Source: CBDAPI01 sp965248635
GTDB lineage: Bacteria > Acidobacteriota > UBA6911 > RPQK01 > CBDAPI01
Assembly (NCBI GenBank): GCA_965248635.1
Contig: OZ252114.1
Span: 3,162,001-3,226,000, forward strand
Direction of reading: 5' to 3'
Length of the DNA: 64,000 bases
Notes under the pieces: model-generated
Database searches by the model: none
The model's input: the letters and a program-made list of their open reading frames with translations, nothing else
What the model was told of the DNA's origin: nothing
Translations under genes and position numbers: made by a program
In this document: positions 46,350 through 54,498 of the stretch, in pieces
How positions within the stretch are numbered: position 1 is the stretch's first letter
Layout: each line of letters starts with the position of its first letter

Positions 46350-46598
46350 TCATCCTTCGTTCGGTAAATACAGATCCGCCAGGTACGCGGTGACGGCCGT
46401 CCAGTGCTCGTCGACCTTCCATTGCTCAGGGTCCACTCCGCCCACTTGATTCCCTCGAGGCAGCGACTCGACGCTCGGGTGACCAACGACCGCAAGGGGC
46501 TGGGCCGAGAAAGAGGGAATGTTTTGTGTATCGGCGGAGACAACCCCCGGAAGGGACGCGCCAGCACCGGTCAAATTTAGTGTCTGTTCAGTTCTCAT
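46350..46598 (-). CDS. Small ORF divergent from the DUF5343 gene
   Basis: 82 aa starting MRTEQTLNLTGAGAS, ending LADLYLPNEG. It is supported by a strong ribosome site, GGAGG, 9 nt before the ATG, and by its divergent position to the DUF5343 gene across a compact 116-bp promoter region. No family recognised and no signal peptide. Coding status is uncertain. The 200 bp between it and the sulfatase start show nothing else I can identify. Confidence 0.45.
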   Translation of the reverse strand: MRTEQTLNLTGAGASLPGVVSADTQNIPSFSAQPLAVVGHPSVESLPRGNQVGGVDPEQWKVDEHWTAVTAYLADLYLPNEG

Positions 46599-46635
46599 GT
46601 CACAGGACCTCCGTGTTGTTGTTGCGCTCTATCCT

Positions 46636-46674
46636 GTCGGACATTTTTAGCAAAGACAAAAACAGTCGGACATT
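46636..46674. promoter_or_regulatory. Direct repeat GTCGGACATT, candidate operator
   Basis: GTCGGACATT occurs at 46636-46645 and again at 46665-46674, 29 bp apart. The second copy overlaps the -35 box TTGACA (46673-46678) of the DUF5343 gene. The spacing is close to three helical turns. Confidence 0.5.
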
Positions 46675-46704
46675 GACATATCCAACAGGGGAAGTTGATA
46701 TAAT
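46673..46704 (+). promoter_or_regulatory. Promoter of the DUF5343 gene
   Basis: Consensus TTGACA (46673-46678) and TATAAT (46699-46704), although separated by 20 bp rather than 17. The ATG follows 10 bp later, so the transcript has almost no leader. Confidence 0.55.
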
Positions 46705-46714
46705 TGATCTCAGG

Positions 46715-47401
46715 ATGGACAAGCAGAATCCGATTCCCCCTTATGTCTCCTACCGGACCTTTCGGAACTTTCTGGTGCAGATGGAGAAGCAGGGGCTGCC
46801 CGGGAGAATCGATCGGAGTGTTCTGGCCCACAAGTCCGGGTCGGTTCAGTCGCAATTGTTCCTGGCGCTGCGCTTTCTGGGACTGATCCACAAATCCGGA
46901 AAGCCAACCGAGGATCTGAAACGGCTGCTCAGGGGCGGCCAGAGAGATCGGATGACCCTCTTCAAGAGCCTGCTGGAGCGGTCTTATCCGTTTGTCTTCG
47001 GCACTGGTTTCGATGTGGAAACAGCGACGTCAGATCAGACAGAGGAACTCTTTCGACGCACCGGAGCTTCGGGTGAGACGCTACGTCGCTGCATCTCGTT
47101 TTTTGTTGCCGCGGCCCGGGAGAGTGGAATCCCGGTTTCGTCCTATATCAAACCCCATCGCGGCAAGAAGTCTCCCTCCCGGAGCTCTCCGCAGGGCGAC
47201 CCCGCACCGGCAGTAACTACTTCCCTGCCCCGCCCGCCTCCTTCCGGTACGACCCGGAAGGTAGTCCCTCTGAGGGGGGGTGGCACCCTGACGCTGGACC
47301 TGGACGTGGACCTCTTCGACCTGGCAGCCTCAGACCGCAAGCTCATTTTCAGCCTGATCGATCAGATTCAGGCCTTCGAAGAGCCGGACGATTCGGGCTG
47401 A
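46715..47401 (+). CDS. DUF5343-family protein
   Basis: 228 aa from the ATG at 46715 (MDKQNPIPPYVSYRTF). The first 150 residues match the DUF5343 pattern: PPYVSYRTFRNFL, FLALRFLGLIHKSGKPTEDLKRL and a C-terminal FFVAAARESGIPVS helix. This is probably a winged-helix-like, DNA-related fold; the role is unknown. A basic Pro/Ser linker and a final acidic beta-helix (GGTLTLDLDVDLFDL) follow. It has a strong promoter with a direct repeat over the -35 box and is divergent from a small ORF. Confidence 0.8.
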   Translation: MDKQNPIPPYVSYRTFRNFLVQMEKQGLPGRIDRSVLAHKSGSVQSQLFLALRFLGLIHKSGKPTEDLKRLLRGGQRDRMTLFKSLLERSYPFVFGTGFDVETATSDQTEELFRRTGASGETLRRCISFFVAAARESGIPVSSYIKPHRGKKSPSRSSPQGDPAPAVTTSLPRPPPSGTTRKVVPLRGGGTLTLDLDVDLFDLAASDRKLIFSLIDQIQAFEEPDDSG

Positions 47402-47453
47402 GCCATTGAACGACGGTGGTAGAATCCTCTCCATGCTCCAACGAAACAGCTCC

Positions 47454-48390
47454 ATGCTTCGACGACGCTTCCTCCAGGTCGGCACGACGGCATCGGCCGC
47501 CGCCTTCGGCCTCCGCTCGGTTTTCGCAGCCCAGGAGGAAAAGCGGCCGCGGGCTTCTTCTCTCGATGTCCGCAATCCCGAATCGATCCGGTCTTTCTTG
47601 CGAAACTGGTTTCGCCTTCGCAGCGGCGTGAGGAATCCCTTACCCGGTGTGTACAGTTCTCACGGTATTGAAACCGTCTACCTGATCCGCTGCGGAGATG
47701 CCAGTGTCCTCGTGGACACGGGCTTTCAGCATAACTTCCTGGGACACCTGGAGAACTTCAAGACGGCAGGTCACGATCTGGACCGAGTGGAGGCGGTTCT
47801 GACCAGCCACTTTCATGTGGATCACACGGCCGCACTGCGAGACGCCAATCGAGTCCTGGGCTGCCCGGTGGTGGGCCACAAGAACAATCTGAAGGTGATG
47901 GGAGAAGGCGACCTGCTGGCCACGGCGGCTCACATGTGGGCCATACCGGGCTGGCGCTTCTCCTACCAGCCCTACGACATTGACATCGTGGTCGAGGAAG
48001 GCGACACCCTTTCAGATCGGAGACTCCACCTTCCGAGTCTTCCACCTGCCGGGTCACACTCCCGGCTGTACAGGATACCTCTGGAACGGGCATCTGATCA
48101 CGGGCGACGTCCTCTTTCCCCCCGGTGCTCTGGGCTGGAACGATGTGCACTGGGGATCCAGCTATCGGGATGCGATCGACACGATGAAGAAGATCGCCTC
48201 CCTGAAACCCGACCATCTGCTTCCCAGTCACGGGGTTCCCTTCCCTTGCGCGCCGGAAGTGACGGACAACGGGACGGCTTACGCCGAGCACATGCTGGAG
48301 AATAACCGCCACGGGCCCATGCTCTTGACCCTGCGAGCTGCCCAGGCGGCGGGGGGTCGGAAACCTCGGCAGATTCAAGTTAGAGGTTGA
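47454..48390 (+). pseudogene. Tat-exported metallo-beta-lactamase-fold hydrolase with one frameshift
   Basis: Starts at the ATG at 47454 with a twin-arginine signal (MLRRRFLQVG). The zinc site SHFHVDH is in the first frame; HLPGHTPGC, ITGDVLFPPG and LLPSHG are in the second. The reading frame changes at a CCCTTT run at 48007-48012; removing one C joins VVEEGDT to FQIGDSTFRVF perfectly. The total product would be about 311 aa. Its clean conservation on both sides suggests a sequencing indel or a very recent mutation. Confidence 0.82.
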
Positions 48391-48428
48391 TGGTTGCAGG
48401 AAAGTGAGAGGCTAGTGCAGCCCGGATG

Positions 48429-50443
48429 TCAGTCAATCCAGATGGGGCTGGAAATCGCCCGGTGGCTGTCGACCTGGTTGACGATCACATAATAGAAGTG
48501 CCCCCCCCGGTCGTCAGCTTCTTCCCGATAGGAAACGCTGGTGTCAAGTGTGTCGCTCTCCGGAGTCCAGGTATGAATCGTGCGCCCGTCCCTCTTCAAC
48601 TGGATGGTGCGGATGGCCTGCTCACCGAGCACTTTGACCTCGAAGAGAGGCTCCCGTGTGCCCACAAACTCCTCGCCCATCGGATGACCGTCGGCGGAGA
48701 ACTCGAGCAGGATCCGGGCCCCGATCGTGGCATAACAACGTCTGGCGAAGATGGCGTCAAAGATACTCTCCCGGTCGTTCCGCGCCGCCATCACGGCCAT
48801 CAGCGGGCTTCTCAAAACCGCGTTGCCCCACGGATAGGACATTCGGTTGCGCAGCCGGGCCGGCACGCTGGACGGATCCTCATAGCCCACCTCCGGTCGA
48901 TCCGCGATGCCATATCCGGGTCGTCCGTAGTGATCGTCACCCGACCCGACGAACCCTACCCGGTGGCCCCGGCGCAGAAAATCGAGGGCCAGGTCTTCAA
49001 ACCACCCGGCCTCGGAGATGACTTCCAGGATGGGCGAGAACCGAACATCGTTCCACTGCGGATTGGCTCGACGACCTCGAATGCTGGGAAAGGCTAGGCT
49101 TCGCGCTCCCCGCTCCTCCGCCAGCCTCTCCAGACGCTTGTAGAGCTGGATGATGTGAGGCGCATCCAGATCACTCCCGCTGTAGAGAAATGGATTCTTC
49201 GGTTCGTAGTAGCTGTTGGAACGATAGATCGGTAAACCCGGGTCACCGTAAATCACGTTGTGATCTCCACCCACATCGTTCATGCCGCTCCACTCGTTGC
49301 CGTAGAAGGTCGAAAAATTGGGAGAATCGTGGAATTTGGTCGTAATCTCCTCATTTCGCTCCCAGGCCAAGCCCGGCATCTGGTAGGCATGGTCGGTCAG
49401 GGAAAAAAATCGAGACCGGCAACGTCTCGAGCATACCGATACAACTCGCCCGGGGAGCCCGTCCCGTCTGAAACGACGCTGTGGGCGTGAAAATCGCCCC
49501 ACAGCACCCGGGAACTGAGCCCGGTCCCGACGCGGCGCCCCGGATTGCTATGCGTCTCGAAGCCGGCATTCAGATCACGAACGGTTACCCGAAACGGCCC
49601 GGCCCCGGAGGATCGGAGATTTTTGAAAGTATGGATGCCGCCATCGGCGGGCTGAAATGTGTATGTTTTGGGAAGATGGGAAAGACCGGCCGACCCCAGC
49701 AGGACTCTGCCCCGGTAGCCTGCCGCCAGATTACCCTGAATGTCTTCGGCTCTCACGATCATGCGAAAGGGCTCCCCGTCCTCCATTGAAGAAGGAATGA
49801 CAACTCGCAGGGCGACGGCCCGGGAAGGCAGAGTCGCCACGGAAAGGCGCGCCGGAATGGGCTGAAACTGTGCGTCCGGGCCCGTCCTGAACATCGGAAG
49901 CAGCGGCGCCTGCGGACGGGCTACAGACGGGCCGCGTAATCCGGGAGAACCCTGGGAGCGATCTCCGAAGACAAGTGTGATCGTCTCCCCCGGCTGCAGC
50001 TCTCCCTCTGTGATCACGGCCAAAGTGATGTGCTGCCAGGGAAAGTACTCGTAGAAGTGGCGGTTGAAAATGGAGAAGTTGTCCGGAGTCCGGAGGCGCA
50101 CAGTGACCCGACCCGTGGTGGAAACGGTGACGTAGTTGGCGGCTCCCGGGTCGAAGCTCTGAGCCGTCCCCCAGCCGCTCACGTGGCGGACCGCCACAGC
50201 CACGGCGTCACCGGCTGCCAGGCCCTCGGAGCCCGCTCTGAAAACAAACGACCACTGGGCGTAAGTGGAGTGCACCACTTCCCGGGGGCCCGTCATCTTC
50301 ACCGTGACATCGCGTCCCGAGTCGTAGCCGCCAAAGGCCCGTGCGAAGACTTCCTCGTACTCCGGCCAGAAATCCACTTCCTGCGCCGCAGCAGCCGGCG
50401 ATCCCAGCAGAGCCACCCAGCATAGAACGGGAAAACACTTCAT
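48429..50443 (-). pseudogene. DUF3604 exported metal-dependent hydrolase-like protein with one frameshift
   Basis: Starts at 50443 with a signal peptide (MKCFPVLCWVALLGSPAAA). The N-terminal half is beta-rich; the DUF3604 part begins LWGDFHAHSVVSDGTGSPGELY and is interrupted after LDFF. It continues in another frame with SLTDHAYQMPGLAWE to ISSPIWID at 48429. The break is in a run of seven T (minus strand; 49403-49409); eight T would restore one product of about 671 aa. DUF3604 proteins are PHP-like predicted hydrolases, common beside sulfatases in marine bacteria. Confidence 0.85.
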
Positions 50444-50481
50444 GTGTTATATCACTATATGGATTCTATCTATCTTTTCGA

Positions 50482-50516
50482 TTTAACTTTTAACCTTCAA
50501 CTTTCAACCTTCAACT
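50482..50516. repeat. Heptamer tandem array TT(T/C)AAC(T/C)
   Basis: Exactly five 7-bp units: TTTAACT, TTTAACC, TTCAACT, TTCAACC, TTCAACT. It lies in the 78-bp gap between the DUF3604 gene and the SDR gene. Confidence 0.85.
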
Positions 50517-50521
50517 TGAGT

Positions 50522-51280
50522 TCAGAGCGGTGGAAATCCGCTGAACCCACCATCCACGTCGATGACGGCACCATTGATATAACCGGCCCGGTCGCTGGCC
50601 AGAAAGAGGACGGCGTGAGCGATGTCCTCCGGTTCTGCAAACCGATGCAGGGCGATGCTTCTTGCGGCGCCCTCGCGGACCTCTTTCGTGCGGCTCCGAA
50701 AACGGGGGGTCTCCGTGGCGCCCGGTGAGACTGCATTCACCGTGATCCCGTGCGCGCCCAGCTCTTTGGCCATCGTCCGAGTGAAGGACTCGATCCCGGC
50801 GTTGGCTGCCGAGTAAGCCGCCCGGGTGGGCATGGCATGGCGACCCGCAATCGAGGAGATATTGATGATTCGCCCGCTCTGGTGGTGGATCATCCCTGGG
50901 CAGGCGTAGCGAGTGCAGTAGAGGGTGCCCAGCAGAGTCACCAGTTCCCGTTGCATTTCCTCCAGGGAACAGTCGGCAAAGGTGACCGGCTCGGCCGAGG
51001 CCGCTGCGTTGTTCACGAGGATATCGATCGGACCCAGCGAGGCCGCTGTCTCTCGGACCATCTTTTCTACGACATCCGAATCCGCCACATCCCCGGCGAC
51101 TGTGATGGCTCTGGAGGTGTGCTCCGAGAGTTCCCGGCAGGTTCTGGCTGCCGACTCCTCGTGCAAGGCATTGACGGCCACATCCACTCCCGCTCCCGCT
51201 CCCGCCAGGGCATGGGCGATAGCTTGGCCAATGCCCTGCCCGGCTCCCGTGACGAGTGCTACTTTCCCCACAACATTCAT
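50522..51280 (-). CDS. Short-chain dehydrogenase/reductase with Lys-to-Asn change in the active site
   Basis: 252 aa. Rossmann motif TGAGQGIG, NNAA segment, catalytic Ser (NISSIAG) and Tyr (AAYSAANAG). The catalytic Lys four residues after Tyr is Asn in this protein (YSAAN rather than YxxxK). The C-terminal INGAVIDVDGG is normal. Last of five genes ACAD-ligase-SDR-D2HDH-SDR, 5 bp after the hydroxyacid dehydrogenase gene. Substrate unknown; it may be slow or non-catalytic. Confidence 0.85.
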   Translation of the reverse strand: MNVVGKVALVTGAGQGIGQAIAHALAGAGAGVDVAVNALHEESAARTCRELSEHTSRAITVAGDVADSDVVEKMVRETAASLGPIDILVNNAAASAEPVTFADCSLEEMQRELVTLLGTLYCTRYACPGMIHHQSGRIINISSIAGRHAMPTRAAYSAANAGIESFTRTMAKELGAHGITVNAVSPGATETPRFRSRTKEVREGAARSIALHRFAEPEDIAHAVLFLASDRAGYINGAVIDVDGGFSGFPPL

Positions 51281-51285
51281 GAGTT

Positions 51286-52236
51286 TCAGTCTCCTCTTAG
51301 TTGATCCCGAACAACCTCAGCCGCGAGCCGGCGCAGAGCGTTCAAGGCACCCTCGGAATAAAACGCCACGTGGGGCGTCAGAATCACATTCTCCAATTCC
51401 CGCAACGGGTGATCGATGGGCAGCGGCGCCTTCTGGTAGACGTCCAGGAGCGCTCCCCCCAACCGCTTCGAGCGGAGCGCGGCGAGCAACTCTTCATCAT
51501 TCACGAGTGCCCCCCTGGCTGTGTTCACGAGTACGGCCCCCGGCTTCATCGAACCGATTCTTTCTCCATTCATGAAGTGCCGGGTCTTCTCGGTCAACGG
51601 AGTGTGCAGAGAGACGTAGTCGGACTGCTGCAAGAGCTCTTCCAGATCAGCAAAGCGAACTCCCAGGCGATCTCCCAGGTTCCGGTCGGGATGCCGGCTG
51701 TAGGCCAGAACCTGCATACCAAGGGCGATCGCTCGACTGGCTACGGCTCGGCTGATAAACCCGAATCCAATCAAACCCAGAGTCTGCTCAGACAAGCGCT
51801 GGATGGGCATGAAACCCCAGTTTCCAGTGGTCAGGGTGCGTTCGTTCCAGCGCTTCTCCATTACGAACCTGTGGGCACGAAACAGCTTCCGATTCCAGGC
51901 CAGAATGAGCGCAATTGTGTGGTTGGCCACTTCTTCCGTGCAGTAGTCACTGACCCCCGACACGAATATGTTTTCGGCCCGTGCCGCATCCACGTCAATG
52001 TTGTCGAGACCCGTCCCAAAGGTGGCGATGACCCTGCAGCGAGGCAGACGGCGAACCACCCGGGCTGTCATGGGTGCGTGCATGCAAAGCACCCCATCGG
52101 CCTCAGCGAGGGCTTCGATCAGACTGGTTTCATCCTGCCAGGAGACCTTCTCGACCTTGATGCCGGAGAGTACCGAGCGCTCAATCGAAAGATCTTTGGC
52201 GACCGGAGAGTCAGTAACGGCTACAAAGTAAGACAT
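51286..52236 (-). CDS. D-isomer 2-hydroxyacid dehydrogenase-family protein lacking the catalytic Glu
   Basis: 316 aa. NAD-binding GFGFISRAVASRA; catalytic Arg in VNTARGALV and His in LTPHVAFYS are in place. The Glu that supports the His in DVxxxEP is Ala here (DVYQKAPLP). Length and overall layout are normal. It lies 6 bp after the upstream SDR and 5 bp before the next, so all are co-transcribed. Confidence 0.86.
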   Translation of the reverse strand: MSYFVAVTDSPVAKDLSIERSVLSGIKVEKVSWQDETSLIEALAEADGVLCMHAPMTARVVRRLPRCRVIATFGTGLDNIDVDAARAENIFVSGVSDYCTEEVANHTIALILAWNRKLFRAHRFVMEKRWNERTLTTGNWGFMPIQRLSEQTLGLIGFGFISRAVASRAIALGMQVLAYSRHPDRNLGDRLGVRFADLEELLQQSDYVSLHTPLTEKTRHFMNGERIGSMKPGAVLVNTARGALVNDEELLAALRSKRLGGALLDVYQKAPLPIDHPLRELENVILTPHVAFYSEGALNALRRLAAEVVRDQLRGD

Positions 52237-52242
52237 CCCACG

Positions 52243-52989
52243 TCAGTCCATAATGAGCCCGCCGTTGACGTCCAGAATCTCCCCGGTGATGTAGCTGGCA
52301 TCCTCCGAGGCCAAGAAGGCAATGGCCTTGGCCACATCCTCGGGTTCTCCGGGCCGCTTTCCCAGCGGAACATGGTCAAAGAAGGCCTGTACCCCGGGCA
52401 CACCGTCCAGAAAGTCCGTCTGGATAAGACCCGGAGCTATGGCGTTGACGGTCACAAAGTCACGAGCCATAGCCTTGGCAAAAGACTTGGTCATGCACAG
52501 CACGGCCGCTTTCGAGGCCGAGTAGTGAGCCCCGATCACCAGTCCCCCATTCTTGCCGGCCTCCGATGTCATGTTGATGATGCGGCCGCTTTTCTGGTTT
52601 CTCATGTACTCGGACACGGCCTGGCAGCCAAAAAACGTACCCTTCACGTTTACGGCAAAAACCTGGTCCCATTGCTCCTCGGTGATCTCCTCGAAGGGAA
52701 GCACATGGAATATAGCGGATCCGTTCAACAGGATGTCGATGGAACCAAAACAGCTGTGCAGATCCTCCGCGATCTCAAACCACCGGTCTCTATCGCACAC
52801 GTCCATGGTGTAACTGACAGCTCGCGGTTCGATCTCCCGAACCTCTGCAAGTGAGGAGACCAGTTGATCGGCGTTGATATCCAGTAGAGCGCAGATGGCG
52901 CCGCGACTGGCCAGTTCCTTTACGGTGGCCAGACCAATTCCGCGGGCCGCCCCGGTCACGATGGCTACTTTGTCCTGTAAGTTTTTCAT
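52243..52989 (-). CDS. Short-chain dehydrogenase/reductase (canonical active site)
   Basis: 248 aa. TGAARGIG cofactor motif, NGSAIF, MTSEAG Ser region and intact Tyr-Lys (YSASKAAV). The C-terminal YITGEILDVNGGLIMD is typical of 3-oxoacyl-ACP/3-hydroxyacyl dehydrogenase-like SDRs. It follows the CoA ligase by 12 bp. Confidence 0.9.
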   Translation of the reverse strand: MKNLQDKVAIVTGAARGIGLATVKELASRGAICALLDINADQLVSSLAEVREIEPRAVSYTMDVCDRDRWFEIAEDLHSCFGSIDILLNGSAIFHVLPFEEITEEQWDQVFAVNVKGTFFGCQAVSEYMRNQKSGRIINMTSEAGKNGGLVIGAHYSASKAAVLCMTKSFAKAMARDFVTVNAIAPGLIQTDFLDGVPGVQAFFDHVPLGKRPGEPEDVAKAIAFLASEDASYITGEILDVNGGLIMD

Positions 52990-53001
52990 GGCTGTATCTC
53001 C

Positions 53002-54498
53002 TCAAGCTCCAGACATCTCAAATGACTCCAGGACCTTCCGTCCGGCTAGATCCCGGCGACTGATCTTTTGCGCCCCTTCGATGCGGGGCATCGAATCGAT
53101 TCGAATCACAGTGGAAGGTTTCATGAATGGCGCCAGCGCTTCGGACCTGCCCAGGATCTCCTGGCGAGGCAGCCTGTCTTCCGAGACCACGTAGAGGACG
53201 ACCTCATGATCGCCCAGTTCTCCGGCCCGTCGCCACAGGGCGATCTCACCGACCGTTTCAATTTCTGAAAAGACCCGCTCAACATAGTTGATGGGCACGA
53301 ATTCGCCCTTGACGCGGATTGACTCGGACCTCCGCTCGATGAAAATCATGTGACCCGCCTCATCCCGGCGGCCCAGATCTCCGGTGTGGAACCACCCGTC
53401 CTCGCTGATCAGATCGATCAGCCCGTCGCCCGTCTGATAACCGGACGACAGAACATGGCCTTCGGTAGAGCGGATGAGAATCTCTCCGTCCTCTGCCAGA
53501 TCCCACTCCATCTCTTTCCGGATTCGGCCGCCATAGCGGGACATTCCCTCAGGATGCTCGCATCGGTCTCCCAGGTTCCAGGGCCAGATGTGAGTCAGGC
53601 CGCCTGCCTCGGTCGACCCGTAGCCGGAATAGGCCATGGGCACTTGGAACTTCTCCAGGAAGGGTCCGTCTGCCAGAAACACACAGCGCAACTGGTGACC
53701 CGCCGCGTCCTCAGAACGGGTTGCCTTGTTGAGAATCGCTACCGGCGGTCCGTGCAGGAAGGCAACGGTAATGCCCGACTCTCTGACCTTTGGCCAGAAA
53801 TGGCTGGCCGAAAAGCGCCTCGTTCCCAGCACATCTGCCCCCCCGGTGAGAGCCCCCATAACACCGTATCCCAGAGGGTTGATGTGGAACATGGAGAGGG
53901 GAGCGAAAACCGTGTCGGCCGGCGAGATGGCCATTGAATCAGCGATGTAGCGCCCCAGACTGAGGAAATAATGATGGCTCTGGGCGCAGAACTTGGGAGG
54001 CCCGGTGGTTCCCGAGGTGTGCATGTACCCGGCGATGTCCCCGGGCCGTCGAGTCAGGCCTTCCAGAGCTTCTTCCCCGAATCCACTGAGCGCTCCCCCG
54101 TCCGACCGTAGCTGCCCGCTGGCCCACTCCGAGCCGTCCAGATGAAGGGCGTCGGGAGCCACCTCCGGGCTGGGATTGCGATCAATCCACAGCACCGTTG
54201 AGACTCTCAGATTGTCCAACATCTGCTGGATCAGGTCCTTCGGTAGAGCCGGGTTGACAAGCGCCGCTTCCACCCCTGCCAGCTGCAGCGCCAGAAAGGC
54301 CATCAGATAGCTCGTCCCGGTGTCGCCGATGACCGCCGCCCGGCTGCCCGCTTCGACTCCAGCTCGCGCCAGCTGGCCGGTTCCACTCCTGGCTGTACTG
54401 ACTGCTTGCGCCAGGGTGGTGGGCTCTTCAACCACCCCGAAGCGAGCTTCGGGTCGCCGCGCAGCGCGGTCGAGGAATAGACTGGCCAGATTGCTCAT
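53002..54498 (-). CDS. AMP-dependent acyl-CoA ligase, CaiC-like
   Basis: 498 aa from the ATG at 54498, overlapping the acyl-CoA dehydrogenase stop (ATGA). Adenylate-forming motifs: YMHTSGTTGPPKF, YGSTEAGG, GWFHTGDLG, RRSESIRVKGEF, and the C-terminal catalytic Lys in GAQKISRRDL. Activates a carboxylic acid to its CoA thioester. The size and pattern resemble crotonobetaine/carnitine-CoA ligase and fatty-acid ligases; the substrate is not determinable. Confidence 0.9.
   Translation of the reverse strand: MSNLASLFLDRAARRPEARFGVVEEPTTLAQAVSTARSGTGQLARAGVEAGSRAAVIGDTGTSYLMAFLALQLAGVEAALVNPALPKDLIQQMLDNLRVSTVLWIDRNPSPEVAPDALHLDGSEWASGQLRSDGGALSGFGEEALEGLTRRPGDIAGYMHTSGTTGPPKFCAQSHHYFLSLGRYIADSMAISPADTVFAPLSMFHINPLGYGVMGALTGGADVLGTRRFSASHFWPKVRESGITVAFLHGPPVAILNKATRSEDAAGHQLRCVFLADGPFLEKFQVPMAYSGYGSTEAGGLTHIWPWNLGDRCEHPEGMSRYGGRIRKEMEWDLAEDGEILIRSTEGHVLSSGYQTGDGLIDLISEDGWFHTGDLGRRDEAGHMIFIERRSESIRVKGEFVPINYVERVFSEIETVGEIALWRRAGELGDHEVVLYVVSEDRLPRQEILGRSEALAPFMKPSTVIRIDSMPRIEGAQKISRRDLAGRKVLESFEMSGA

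Noticed and set aside
49395..49410. In-frame TGA in DUF3604 as a selenocysteine codon or programmed frameshift
   Set aside because: The downstream coding continues in another frame, not past the TGA in the same frame, and no stem or slippery-site pattern with a Shine-Dalgarno-like stimulator was seen; a T-run indel is simpler.
51301..52854. 517-codon plus-strand ORF opposite the hydroxyacid dehydrogenase and SDR
   Set aside because: Shadow of two well-supported genes in GC-rich sequence; composition not protein-like.
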